DNA of 64,000 nt from Rubripirellula tenax (GTDB lineage Bacteria; Planctomycetota; Planctomycetia; Pirellulales; Pirellulaceae). Below the pieces are notes generated by a model, which was given only the letters and a program-made list of their open reading frames with translations, was not told where the DNA came from and did no database searches. Below are positions 35,595 through 44,100 of the stretch, piece by piece. The position numbers and the translations under genes are program-made. The stretch spans positions 1,363,900 to 1,427,899 of the forward strand of contig NZ_SJPW01000001.1 in assembly GCF_007860125.1 (NCBI RefSeq). Direction: 5' to 3'. Position 1 is the first letter of the stretch. Every line of letters starts with the position of its first letter.

Positions 35595-36404
35595 TCACAA
35601 GCGAATGTCGACCCGCAATCCGTCGTAGGCCAAATCGATCCCATCGGGTAACGACTGTGTGGTCGGCCCGTGGTCCAGGTCGTGACAAATGTGAGTCAAC
35701 CAAGTTTGCTGGGCACCGACTTGCCGGGCAACTTCGACAGCTTGTTCGACATTGAAGTGAGTCGGATGCGGCTTGTGGCGAAGCGCGCCGACAACAAACG
35801 TCTTGACGCCTTTCAATCGCTCCATCGACGACGGCGGAATCTCGTTCGCGTCGGTACAGTACGCGAAGTCACCGAACCGGAATCCGAGCACGTTGAAGTT
35901 CGGGCCGTGCTTCAGCGGGATCGGAGTGACCGAAACGCCCAGCACGTCGAACGGTTCATCGGGCCCGATCGTGCGACATTCCAGTTGCGGCGTCGCACCG
36001 GGATGCGTCGGAACTCGCTCGGTGAACGCGTAGTCAAACGACTTTCGAATGCGTGCTTCCACGTGCGGTTCGCAGTACAGCGGCACCGGACCGCCCAATC
36101 GAAACGGGAACAGCCGCAAATCGTCCAGCCCGAACAGATGGTCCGCGTGCTCGTGAGTAAAAACGACCGCGTGGACGAGCGGAATTTTTTCGCGAAGCAA
36201 CTGAGTCCTGAGATCAGGCGGCGTGTCCACCAGAATCATATTCTCCCCGACATGGACCGTGATCGCGCATCGCGTCCGATTGTTACGTGGGTCATCACTT
36301 TGGCAGACATCGCAAGTACACCCGATCGCCGGTACACCGACGCTGGTGCCGGTACCCAAGAAAGTCACTTGGGCAGAAAATCGGGGGGAAGTTGTTTCGG
36401 ACAC
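35595..36404 (-). CDS. MBL-fold hydrolase (PhnP-like)
   Basis: 269-residue metallo-beta-lactamase-fold phosphodiesterase. It starts FLGTGTSVGVPAIGCTCDVC, with the Cys29/31/34 cluster typical of PhnP-like enzymes. The metal motif THEHADH is at residues 83-89, followed by further metal ligands (LKHGPNFNV, YCTDANEIP, HKPHPTHFN, TWLTHICHDLDH). The family includes cyclic phosphodiesterases such as PhnP. Without phn genes nearby the substrate is open. Convergent with mutS. Confidence 0.88.
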   Translation of the reverse strand: MSETTSPRFSAQVTFLGTGTSVGVPAIGCTCDVCQSDDPRNNRTRCAITVHVGENMILVDTPPDLRTQLLREKIPLVHAVVFTHEHADHLFGLDDLRLFPFRLGGPVPLYCEPHVEARIRKSFDYAFTERVPTHPGATPQLECRTIGPDEPFDVLGVSVTPIPLKHGPNFNVLGFRFGDFAYCTDANEIPPSSMERLKGVKTFVVGALRHKPHPTHFNVEQAVEVARQVGAQQTWLTHICHDLDHGPTTQSLPDGIDLAYDGLRVDIRL

Positions 36405-37062
36405 GTGATGCTTGTATCGGAGTGTGTTGGCTTACGAAGACGACGGTGACGAATCCGTTTGCCTACGGCTGAGTGGTTGGCAATAGCGAGTTTCGCAATC
36501 GAACTCGCAATCGGCAACCCGATGTGGAACCGCGACTCCGCTCGCGGGACGTGAACTGCAAATGCAGTTCAGGAGGCTAGCACCGTACACCCTAAGAACG
36601 GCGTCGCAGGGCCACGTTGGGTGATCCGAAACCTCAGAACCTCTCTGATATCGACACAACCCGAACTCCATAATTCACCCTCCCTCGGGAGGGTCGCGGA
36701 GGAGCTTGCGACGACGCGGGGAGGGCTCAAAAGCATCTCGAGAGGGGCGGCCCGACCTGGACCCGCGACGGAGTGCATTGACCGGTGTGCATTTACCGGC
36801 GTCGCAGGGCCACGTTGGGCGGCCGGTTCTCAACAATGCTTCGAAAAACGCATCGATGGATCCTCCCGGAAGCCCCTTGGCCGCAGAGGCTTGATTCTGC
36901 GATACTCTCAGACTTGAAAATAGGACCCTCCCGTGATTCCACCGTCATTTGAAGGCCTGATCACTCGGTAGAACGGTGCCCAGTGGTGATCTTGCTGCCC
37001 CCACGTTAGCGACGCTTTTGTCGTGACCCCCACCAAAAAATCAAATACGAAAGAATCTTACG
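36405..37062. other. Repeat-rich intergenic region
   Basis: 658 bp with no credible gene. It contains copy 2 of the dispersed repeat (36511-36590, reversed). GGCGTCGCAGGGCCACGTTG plus GG occurs as a 22-bp perfect direct repeat at 36600-36621 and 36798-36819. A palindrome ACCCTCCC-TC-GGGAGGGT lies at 36677-36694. The last 60 bp form the leader of the isomerase gene at 37063. Confidence 0.6.
36511..36590 (-). repeat. Dispersed intergenic repeat, copy 2
   Basis: Read on the minus strand it matches 604-681 closely: GAACTGC-ATT-TGCAGTTCA, then CCCGCGAGCGGAGTCGCGG, then CCACAT and GGGTT. Both copies lie between genes and contain two hairpins. Orientation is opposite to copy 1. Confidence 0.75.
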
Positions 37063-37998
37063 ATGAAAATGATCAAGAACTTTTCGCCCGGATCGCTGGG
37101 AATCAACGGTCGTCAAACCGAACTGCTGGAATTGGCGCTGACCTACGCGTTCAACGGCATCGACATCGACATGCACGAAATGTTGCGTCGCAGCCTGCGA
37201 ACGGACGTTGCCGATGCGGCGAAGTACTTGGAAGCCGCTCGCAAAGCGTTCAAGATCCGCATCGGCGGCTTCGACCTGGGCATCAACTTGGACGCCGACG
37301 AAGAAACGTTCACCGCGGCGCTGGCCGGGCTGCACCCGATCGCCGAATTGGCGAAAGAATTGGGCATCAAGCGTGCTTACACACGTTTGCCCGCGGCAAC
37401 GGATCGTCTGCCCTACCACGAGTACTTCGAAGTTCAAAAGAACCGCTTGTCGCAGGTCGCTGATCTGTTGGCGGTCCGTGAAATCAAGTTGGGCATCGGT
37501 TTTGCCGCCGGCAAAGAATTGGAAGAGGGCAAAGAGTTCCCGTTCATCCGCAACGTCGAAGGCTTCATCGCGATGGTCAAGGGCGTCGGATCGGCCAACG
37601 TCGGCTTCTATGTCGACACCTGGGACTGGGTCGTCGGCGACGGTGCCATGGACCAGTTCAGCGAATTGACGGCCGATGAAATCGTTGCCGTTCGCTTGTG
37701 CTCGCTGCGTCCCGAAAGCGATGCGGCCACTGCAAAATCGAACGAACGCGTCCTGCCAACGCTCGAAGGAGGACTGGATCACGTCAAAGTCATCACGCAT
37801 CTGACCGAAATCGGCTTCAGTGGCCCCGTCAGTCCCGGTGCGTCCGGTTCGAGCTACAAAGGCCAGACTCGCGAGAGCATCGTTCAACGCGGACAAGTCG
37901 CGATCGACGAGATCTTCACCGCAGCCGGTCTGACCGTCGCGCCGCTGCCGAAGGACTTGATCGAAGACATCCCTTACGAGCCCAACCCAATCGGCTAG
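37063..37998 (+). CDS. Sugar phosphate isomerase/epimerase-like TIM-barrel protein
   Basis: 311-residue cytoplasmic protein without signal peptide. It begins MKMIKNFSPGSLGINGRQTE, with barrel strands such as FNGIDIDMHEML, KIRIGGFDLGINL, EIKLGIGFAAG, VGFYVDTWDWVV and IGFSGPVSPGAS. This layout is that of the xylose isomerase-like family. Several metal-ligand positions are less clear than in the paralogue at 25874, so activity is uncertain. It is a single gene followed by an inverted repeat that separates it from the convergent neighbour. Confidence 0.75.
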   Translation: MKMIKNFSPGSLGINGRQTELLELALTYAFNGIDIDMHEMLRRSLRTDVADAAKYLEAARKAFKIRIGGFDLGINLDADEETFTAALAGLHPIAELAKELGIKRAYTRLPAATDRLPYHEYFEVQKNRLSQVADLLAVREIKLGIGFAAGKELEEGKEFPFIRNVEGFIAMVKGVGSANVGFYVDTWDWVVGDGAMDQFSELTADEIVAVRLCSLRPESDAATAKSNERVLPTLEGGLDHVKVITHLTEIGFSGPVSPGASGSSYKGQTRESIVQRGQVAIDEIFTAAGLTVAPLPKDLIEDIPYEPNPIG

Positions 37999-38012
37999 GG
38001 GAGTAGGGAATC

Positions 38013-38078
38013 GGTTTTAGCGATTGGGTTTTAGGTATTAGGATTTGGGACTTTTCCTAAAACCTAACGCCTAAAACC
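38013..38078. terminator. Bidirectional terminator-like inverted repeat
   Basis: Two 23-nt arms (38013-38035 and 38056-38078) pair at 19 of 23 positions around a 20-nt loop. The arms are built from repeated GGTTTTAG words. The structure fills the gap between the convergent genes ending at 37998 and 38085. The arms are A/T-rich at their outer ends, so it could stop transcription both ways. It may also be a dispersed repeat. Confidence 0.55.
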
Positions 38079-38084
38079 TTACGC

Positions 38085-39350
38085 CTATCTCAGCTGCAAG
38101 ACCTTTCGCAGTCTTGCCGCGACGATCGGGTCCGATTCGTCGATCATCAGCTTTTGCAGATGGTTTCGCGCGTCGCGATCGTTCATGGTCGCGATGACTG
38201 AAATCACTCGCAGACGAACTTCGCGACTCTCATCGCGGCTCATCATCCACAACCAGGGCCGCGGATCGATCGAAGGTTCGCGTGCGATCCGGTCGACCAA
38301 CTCCATTCGCGTCGGAACGTCGGCCGTCGCGATTCGAGCGGCCAAGCGGAGGTCATCCCGGCTGAACCCGCGCGACATCAATTCTAGCTTGGCTTTGTCA
38401 CGCAGTTCGCCGTGCTCGCTAGCCAACCAGTGAATCACGGATGCGTCGTCGTACGTTTCCATCGGCGAATCGACCAACGTGGGCTGCATCCCGGGATTTG
38501 TAGCCTGCACCTGTTCGACGAAGTATTCCGTTTCTTTTCGGATCGGCGGCTTTTCAACGACTGCGGGCTTTGCCGCCTGAACATCACGAAGCACGATCGT
38601 TTGATCCGGGTTGACCGGTTGCAGTCGCATCGCGGCCGATTTGTAGATCGACGGCGGGGGCGGATCGTTTGCATTCACGACGGGCGGTTCGTTTTCGATG
38701 CTGACCGGATACGGCCGACCGCGAACCTGCAAGCGTTGCGGCGACGAAGGGTCAAACGCGTCGTCGTCGATGATGCTTGGACCGCTGCGGTTGGACAACG
38801 TCAGCAAATCCAAGGTCTCGCCAGCGCGTCGATAGAGGTCTCGCGAGGATGCATCGGTGCGAGCGACGACTTCGGTAATGGTTTGTTGGATCAACGTCAC
38901 CGCCCAACCGGTTCGGTCGTCGGGCAAAGCCGCTGAGACAGACGAGATCGCAGTCACCAATTCCCGGTGCCGGGTCTGTTGCTGTGACGGCGTCAGAACC
39001 GTCCACTTGTTTTGCAAATTGCGAAGCAGGTCATAGGCCGTTCTCGCCACATCGATATCCGAATGCGCCATCGCAGCGGCCAGAGGCTCGATCGCCGGCG
39101 ATCCCATCTCGGCCATCTGCACCAACCGGTTCTGCTTGTCAGCAGCCGACAGTGAATCAAAATCCGCAGTCAATCGGTGCATCAAATAACGCTTGCTTCC
39201 AACGCTGATGCCCAACACGATTGCGAAACAAATGGCGACCAAAATCAAGAACTTCAGCGCCGACCGAACCGCCGAGTGACGCGGTTTGCTTTTTCCGGCC
39301 GCAGCCATCGCGAACGGATTGGGATAGTCGGTGAGGTCGCCGGATTGCAT
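38085..39350 (-). CDS. Membrane-anchored HEAT-repeat-like protein
   Basis: 421 residues from the ATG at 39350, which follows an AGGCAG. One hydrophobic helix (about 26-45, SALKFLILVAICFAIVLGIS) anchors a long helical domain. HEAT-like units are visible at about 65-90 (MAEMGSPAIEPLAAAMAHSD, DVARTAYDLL). Others lie near the C-terminus (SRDESREVRLRVISVIATMN, DRDARNHLQKLMID). A Pro-rich linker in the middle (NANDPPPPSIYKS) is probably disordered. No catalytic motif is seen. A scaffold function is likely, but the partner is unknown. Confidence 0.7.
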   Translation of the reverse strand: MQSGDLTDYPNPFAMAAAGKSKPRHSAVRSALKFLILVAICFAIVLGISVGSKRYLMHRLTADFDSLSAADKQNRLVQMAEMGSPAIEPLAAAMAHSDIDVARTAYDLLRNLQNKWTVLTPSQQQTRHRELVTAISSVSAALPDDRTGWAVTLIQQTITEVVARTDASSRDLYRRAGETLDLLTLSNRSGPSIIDDDAFDPSSPQRLQVRGRPYPVSIENEPPVVNANDPPPPSIYKSAAMRLQPVNPDQTIVLRDVQAAKPAVVEKPPIRKETEYFVEQVQATNPGMQPTLVDSPMETYDDASVIHWLASEHGELRDKAKLELMSRGFSRDDLRLAARIATADVPTRMELVDRIAREPSIDPRPWLWMMSRDESREVRLRVISVIATMNDRDARNHLQKLMIDESDPIVAARLRKVLQLR

Positions 39351-39520
39351 ATCATTCTGCCTGGGTAGATGCCGGCGCGATTGTCGCCACAGCATCGAGT
39401 CCGAGGCAAGATCATTTGCCGTGAAACGCGCTGGCAAGCCGTAAAAACCAATTAAAAACCGTATCCATCGCCCTCCACGCGGTGAAGCCCGACCGAACCA
39501 CGCGAATCGTCATGGCGGGA

Positions 39521-40021
39521 CTATCGCCAGATCCGAACGCGATAGGTACCGTTGGGTCCTCGCGCGACGGCATCACCCACCAGAATCGTGCCTGGCGCCC
39601 CGGCGTGAGTACCGCGTGCCAAGCGGCTGTACCTCGAATAGCCCGCCACGCTTGTTCCGACGGATGACCTTGACGCGTATCGATTTCGAGTCCATCCGAT
39701 CCCTTCGAATCTGCCGACGCTACCAACGTTTCCGATCCCACGAGGTGCGTGCGTTCGGACGTCATACCGAGCCATGAAGTTGGCACGAACCTGGGCCACC
39801 GCCTGGCCACGGCCAACGCGACGCACCCGTGGTGCGAAGCGAACCGTCGGAGTGCGGGACGGGTAAACACGACTGGACCCCAAACGCAGCGGCGCTTGCT
39901 GAGCAAAGGAACTGCTTTGCAGCAACAATAAAAAAACGATCGATGCGAAGGCGCCGCAGAATCGATTGACTTTCGGGTTCGTCGCTGAATTGGCTCTTAT
40001 GGGAATGGATGGGAAGCTCAT
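39521..40021 (-). CDS. Small secreted Arg/Gly-rich protein
   Basis: 166 residues. A hydrophobic segment at about 20-40 (FCGAFASIVFLLLLQSSSFA) ends in an Ala site before QQAPLRLG and acts as a signal peptide. The mature part is strongly basic and low in complexity (RVRRVGRGQAVAQVRANFMA, RYASRSSVGTSVAGYSRYSR). No family is recognised. It starts 171 bp upstream of the HEAT-like gene and may be cotranscribed with it. Overlapping long frames on the other strand and frame lack a signal or start context and were set aside. Confidence 0.6.
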   Translation of the reverse strand: MSFPSIPIRANSATNPKVNRFCGAFASIVFLLLLQSSSFAQQAPLRLGSSRVYPSRTPTVRFAPRVRRVGRGQAVAQVRANFMARYDVRTHAPRGIGNVGSVGRFEGIGWTRNRYASRSSVGTSVAGYSRYSRLARGTHAGAPGTILVGDAVARGPNGTYRVRIWR

Positions 40022-40335
40022 CGTGGCACCGGAGGGTTTGAGTGAGTTTCAGGTCGAAATCGAATCTCAACGTGTGGATCGCGTTGTGTAGATCCGCCAT
40101 CGGTTTCGCGAACCGGACCAAATCACTCCACGCGCAGCAACGGAATCGAAGTCGCTGCAGTCTTATTCTCCAGCGCTGACACGTCTGGTCAAACGACGAC
40201 GTTGCGGGACGCGCCAGAATTCAGGCCGCTTGAGAGGTAGCCCGCGTCGACCGCAACGAAACCGACGCTATCGCCAAAACGGCTAACAAATCGGCATAAC
40301 TTCTAGAACTTCTGGAACCAGAACGACCAATCCGC
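40022..40335. other. Intergenic region upstream of the secreted Arg-rich gene
   Basis: 314 bp between the start of the small secreted gene and the stop of fabH, both on the minus strand. I see no gene, strong hairpin or recognisable promoter. An imperfect direct repeat ACTTCTAGAACTTCTGGAACC occurs near 40299-40319. Confidence 0.4.
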
Positions 40336-41439
40336 TCACAAGCGAACCAGTGCAGCACCCCAAGTAAAGCCTGCGCCGAAGCCCATGAACAATACCAAGT
40401 CGCCTTCGTTGGCTCGGCCTTGCTGGATCGCCGCATAGAGAGCCATCGGAATCGAAGCGGCGGTCGTGTTGCCGTACTTCGCAATGTTATGCACGATCTT
40501 TTCGGGTGGGAGTCCCAGTTTTTCGGAAATGAATTCGTTGATGCGGACGTTGGCCTGATGGGGCACAACTAAATCAATGTCGTCCAGCGACACACCGTTT
40601 CGTGCCATGACCGACAATGCACATTCCGGCATCTTGCTGGTGGCCCAACGGAAGACCTGCTTTCCGTTCATCGACGGAAAGACGGCACGGTTGTCGATCA
40701 TCTCTTTCGTGATCCGGGGAATGCTGCCGCTCGCGGGAGCTTCCATCCACAGCTCTTTCGCGCCAACACCATCTGCATGGACTTCGACATCGATAACGCC
40801 TCTGTCCTCTTCCGTAGCAGCCTGTTGAAAAAGGGGGCTGACCCTCTCCGACGTTTCGAGTTCACAATGTTTCAGCAACGTCCCCAAAGGTTCAGCCCCC
40901 TTTTTCAACATGCTGGTAGGCCCGAGGATGGTTGCCGCAGCGCCGTCACCAAACAGAACGGCGATGTCGCGTCCTGCATCCGAGAAATCCAACGCGGTTG
41001 AATGAACCTCCGCGCCGACCAAGCAAACGCGTTCGTACATGCCACAACGAATCCAAGCATCCGCGATTTGCAAACCATAAAGGTAGCCGCTGCACTGGTT
41101 GCGGATATCAAGGGCGGGCACACCGGGCAGTTCAAGTTTATGACCGAGAAAACAGCCGCTGCCTGGAAAATCATGATCGGGTGAGAGCGTCGCGAAGATG
41201 ATCGCATCGATGTCTCGCACTTCGATGTTGGCTTTTTGACAGGCTTCTTGCACCGCAGGAACCGCCAAATCGCTGGGGGCAATTCCGGCATGTTCAATGA
41301 AACGACGCTCTTCGATTCCGGTCCGTTGGCGAATCCACTCGTCGCTGGTGTCGAACATTTCAGCCAACTCGTCGTTGGTGACGACTCTGCTGGGCACATA
41401 CTGTCCAACACCTAAAATCGCAGTTCTTGTCTTCGTCAT
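40336..41439 (-). CDS. fabH: 3-oxoacyl-ACP synthase III (FabH-like) carrying an in-frame mobile element
   Basis: Condensing enzyme that joins an acyl-CoA starter to malonyl-ACP. From the ATG at 41439 it has 367 residues; a normal FabH has about 320-335. The catalytic triad is intact: Cys116 (NQCSGYLYG), His294 (VPHQANVRI) and Asn324 (AKYGNTTAAS). The end FMGFGAGFTWGAALVRL is typical. Residues 176-209 are foreign: they are encoded by a 98-bp palindromic element plus its 4-bp duplication. Removing them restores GDGAAATILGPT-EEDRGVIDVE, a normal FabH junction. The insert falls after a strand, probably in a surface loop, so the enzyme may still work. The start overlaps the hotdog gene by an ATGA. 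Confidence 0.9.
   Translation of the reverse strand: MTKTRTAILGVGQYVPSRVVTNDELAEMFDTSDEWIRQRTGIEERRFIEHAGIAPSDLAVPAVQEACQKANIEVRDIDAIIFATLSPDHDFPGSGCFLGHKLELPGVPALDIRNQCSGYLYGLQIADAWIRCGMYERVCLVGAEVHSTALDFSDAGRDIAVLFGDGAAATILGPTSMLKKGAEPLGTLLKHCELETSERVSPLFQQAATEEDRGVIDVEVHADGVGAKELWMEAPASGSIPRITKEMIDNRAVFPSMNGKQVFRWATSKMPECALSVMARNGVSLDDIDLVVPHQANVRINEFISEKLGLPPEKIVHNIAKYGNTTAASIPMALYAAIQQGRANEGDLVLFMGFGAGFTWGAALVRL
40818..40915 (-). mobile_element. 98-bp palindromic element, copy C, inside fabH
   Basis: Bounded by GTAG on both sides (40814-40817 and 40916-40919), a perfect 4-bp target duplication. Element plus duplication is 102 bp, exactly 34 codons, and the fabH frame passes through without a stop. 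The inserted peptide starts SMLKKGAEPLGTLLKHCELE. Inverted ends and core match copies B and D in the same orientation. Confidence 0.92.
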
Positions 41440-41906
41440 CGAATCGGCCCCTTCCGATATCCTGGCGTGCGAATGGCAACACTGCACTGGATCCCTGCAC
41501 AGGGCGTCCCGTCGGTCAAATAGTAGGCGTACTCGAAAGTCGGTGTGCTACGTTCTTTCTCTTGCAGTTCTTTTTCAATCATCCGTTCCAACTCGATCGG
41601 AAATTCGAAACGCAATTCCAAGTCGGTTGTTCCTGCGCGTACGAAATCGATCGTTAGCTTTCGCGTCCAAGCGGCGTAGTTCGGATAGAGTTTGCCACAA
41701 GCGAGCGCAGCAACGGGGTCTGCCAGCGAAGCCATGAATCCGCCGAACATTGTGCCCTGTCGATTCCTGGCGGCTGCCGACAATGGCAGGAGCAAACGAA
41801 TGCTGCGCCAATCAGGCGACAGATGCAGAATTTTCACTTGCATCATCTTGAACGGCTCAAAATTCTCGAGCCGTTTGATTGCGCCACCTAGCTCGACATC
41901 TGTCAT
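41436..41906 (-). CDS. Hotdog-fold thioesterase-like protein (DUF4442-like)
   Basis: 156 residues. The segment GTMFGGFMASLADPVAALAC resembles the central helix of PaaI/DUF4442 hotdog proteins, followed by strands LTIDFVRAGTTDLELRFEF and FEYAYYLTDGTPCAGIQCSV. Members act on acyl-CoA or acyl-ACP thioesters. No catalytic residue can be assigned with certainty. It directly precedes fabH with a 4-bp overlap, so it is likely part of the same acyl-handling unit. Confidence 0.75.
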   Translation of the reverse strand: MTDVELGGAIKRLENFEPFKMMQVKILHLSPDWRSIRLLLPLSAAARNRQGTMFGGFMASLADPVAALACGKLYPNYAAWTRKLTIDFVRAGTTDLELRFEFPIELERMIEKELQEKERSTPTFEYAYYLTDGTPCAGIQCSVAIRTPGYRKGPIR

Positions 41907-42046
41907 TGAAGGTCCTTTCCTCTTCCGTGCGAAAACACAAATTTAGAAACTCAACCGTGCACCCGCTTCATACCGTGGCGTGTACCACCACAGAAGCCTG
42001 TCGAGCTTCAATTGTCTCAACTACTCTGTCAAGCTTGTCACACGCC

Positions 42047-42970
42047 TTAGAAAGATGGCAGGCCGGCGATGGGCATCTCAACCCGATAAAGTCCGGTGCG
42101 AGCGGTGGCGTACAACGTTTTGAGATCCGCTCCGGCAAACGTGACGTTCGACGGCTGCTCAGGAAACTCGATCAAGCCGACGGGTTTTCCAGCAGATGAG
42201 AAAATTTGGACTCCGAGCGAACTTGTGATGTAGACGTTGCCATCTTGATCCAACGTAAGCCCGTCTGCGCCGGTGATCTTCGTTGCTCCCTCGGGTTGCT
42301 TCAGCGTGCAGAACGTTCGCTCGCCGGAAAGCTTGCCGGGATGATCGATGTCGTAGACCAGCATCTCGGCTTGGTCACTCGGACCCACGTAAAGGTGTTT
42401 GCCGTCGGGTGATAGTCCAACACCATTGGGAACCTTCAAGTCGCCGGTCACGCGAGTCACCGTTCCCGAGTTGTCGGCGTAGTAGACGGCCAATACGGTT
42501 TGCGGCCATGGATCGGGAGCTCGATAGTGTGGATCCGTGAAATAGACCCCTCCATCGGCGTCGAATACCAAGTCGTTGGGCGCGTTGAACCGCTTGCCGT
42601 CGTGCTGTGCGACATACACTTCCGAGTTGCCGGTAACGGGATCGAACTGCGCGATCTGGCCTTCCATTTGGCATCCCAGCAGTTGCCCGTCGGCGGTCAT
42701 GATCAGACCGTTCGCCGTTCCCGAGTCGCTGGTTAGCGAACTGACCTTGTCGTCGCTGCCGAGGACGTGAATGGTATTCGTCTTGATATCCGTGAAGTAC
42801 AGCACGCCACGTTTGGAGTCCCAAGCCGGTCCCTCGGTGAACGAGAATCCATCGGCGACCTTCTCAACTTCGCCGACGGGACGAATCGTGCCATCCGGCG
42901 TCGCATCATCAGCAAAGGATTGGACGGTCCATCCCAATAGAAGCAGAAACAAAGTGAGTATCGATTTCAT
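42047..42970 (-). CDS. Exported SMP-30/gluconolactonase-family protein
   Basis: 307 residues with a signal peptide (MKSILTLFLLLLGWTVQSFA). A six-bladed propeller is suggested by the repeated strands FTEGPAWDSKRGVLYFTDI, APNDLVFDADGGVYFTDPHY, VPNGVGLSPDGKHLYVG and GADGLTLDQDGNVYITSS. The metal-site Glu (FTEGPAWD), Asn (NAPNDL) and Asp (GADGL) expected for SMP-30 lactonases are present. It hydrolyses sugar or other lactones in this family. It lies within the fatty-acid cluster, but mobile element D separates it from the upstream gene. Its inclusion in the operon is unsure. Confidence 0.87.
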   Translation of the reverse strand: MKSILTLFLLLLGWTVQSFADDATPDGTIRPVGEVEKVADGFSFTEGPAWDSKRGVLYFTDIKTNTIHVLGSDDKVSSLTSDSGTANGLIMTADGQLLGCQMEGQIAQFDPVTGNSEVYVAQHDGKRFNAPNDLVFDADGGVYFTDPHYRAPDPWPQTVLAVYYADNSGTVTRVTGDLKVPNGVGLSPDGKHLYVGPSDQAEMLVYDIDHPGKLSGERTFCTLKQPEGATKITGADGLTLDQDGNVYITSSLGVQIFSSAGKPVGLIEFPEQPSNVTFAGADLKTLYATARTGLYRVEMPIAGLPSF

Positions 42971-43020
42971 CGGTGTATCTCTTTCGACGTGAGGTTTAAG
43001 TTTGAGAGCTTCATTTCTAG

Positions 43021-43116
43021 CAGCCTGTTGAAAAGGGGTCTGATCCTCTCTGACGTTTCGAATTCACAATGTTGCAGCAACGTCTCCAAAGGGTCAGCCC
43101 CCTTTTCAACAGGCTG
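43021..43116 (-). mobile_element. Palindromic element, copy D (96 bp)
   Basis: Same ends and core as copies A-C but with one base less in each A/T run of the inverted repeats. Flanks are CTAG on the left and CTAA on the right. The right flank includes the TAG stop of the minus-strand gene at 43117. The shorter length means it would not preserve frame (96+4=100), consistent with its intergenic position. Confidence 0.85.
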
Positions 43117-44100
43117 CTAATGATTGCGCAGTTCGTCGTAGATTTCGGCAACGGACATCACGTTGTCGATCTTTTCAACACTCTTACCGGCCTGGAAAAA
43201 TTTCTTGTAGCTGGCTCCCTTCAAGTTGGATTTTTTCAACGTCAAAAGCGAGACAAGCATGTAGTACGATCGCATCCAATGCTTCGTCCGGCGACCTTGG
43301 AGCATCTTTCTCGCAAGCCAACCTGCCTTCAGCCCCATTCGCTGAATGTACGGCGTGTTGATCACCGACACGGGCACTCCCGAAATTTTATCCGTCAACA
43401 CGATGTCGGTCGCCTTTGCTTCGATGATCGCGTCTTTATAGTCCGCATGCACCTCTGCCTCTCGACTGGCGATGAATCGTGTTCCCATCTGCACCCCTAG
43501 GTAGCCAATATCCAAAGCCTCGTGAAAGCCTTCGCGATCGGCGACGCCTCCGGCACAAATCGTCGGCTTCCCAAGCGGCGCGATTTCGTCGAATAAGCTA
43601 CGAGGATCAAGCTCGCCTGCGTGCCCGCCCGCGCGATCGTTCACGCAAATAAAACCGTCCACGCCGTTGTCAAGCGCCTTGCGAGCGTGCTTCACATTGG
43701 TCACATCGTGAAAAACAATGCCGCCAACTTGATTCGCTTTGTCAACCACCCAGCGAGGATTCCCGAGCGCGGTGACAAAGAAACGAACGCCCTCTTCCAA
43801 TGAAATATCCATCCACTGGTCCAGTCGCTTGCGATAGGTTGCGTTGCTTCCTTCCACCAGCATATTGACTCCGATTGGCTGGCTGGTCAGATCCCGGATC
43901 CGGCGCAGCCCCTCGCGATATTCATAGCCGTAGACATACGTCAGACTGATTGGCTGGACGATCCCGATGCCGCCTGCCTCCGACGCCGCCGCAACCAGTT
44001 CGGGGTTGGAACATGGATACATGGCCCCGCAAATCGCCGGAAACTGGATGCAGACCAACCGCGTGAACTCGTTTTCGTTTGGATTCAATTCATTGCTCAT
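43117..44100 (-). CDS. Nitronate monooxygenase-like FMN flavoprotein
   Basis: 327 residues from the ATG at 44100, which overlaps the upstream stop (ATGA). TIM-barrel signatures of the NMO/2-nitropropane dioxygenase family are present: FPAICGAMYPCSNPELVAAA, EAGGIGIVQP, IGVNMLVEG, VNDRAGGHAGE, PTICAGGVADREGF, LGVQMGTRF. The GGHAG motif corresponds to the family's active-site region. Such proteins often sit in fatty-acid or polyketide clusters (FabK-like enoyl reductases share the fold), so an enoyl-reducing role here is possible. Third to sixth position in the fad-like operon. Confidence 0.85.
   Translation of the reverse strand: MSNELNPNENEFTRLVCIQFPAICGAMYPCSNPELVAAASEAGGIGIVQPISLTYVYGYEYREGLRRIRDLTSQPIGVNMLVEGSNATYRKRLDQWMDISLEEGVRFFVTALGNPRWVVDKANQVGGIVFHDVTNVKHARKALDNGVDGFICVNDRAGGHAGELDPRSLFDEIAPLGKPTICAGGVADREGFHEALDIGYLGVQMGTRFIASREAEVHADYKDAIIEAKATDIVLTDKISGVPVSVINTPYIQRMGLKAGWLARKMLQGRRTKHWMRSYYMLVSLLTLKKSNLKGASYKKFFQAGKSVEKIDNVMSVAEIYDELRNH

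Noticed and set aside
36405-37062. A gene in the 658-bp gap before the isomerase
   Set aside because: Frames there are short, overlap repeats and palindromes, and show no ribosome site or protein-like composition.
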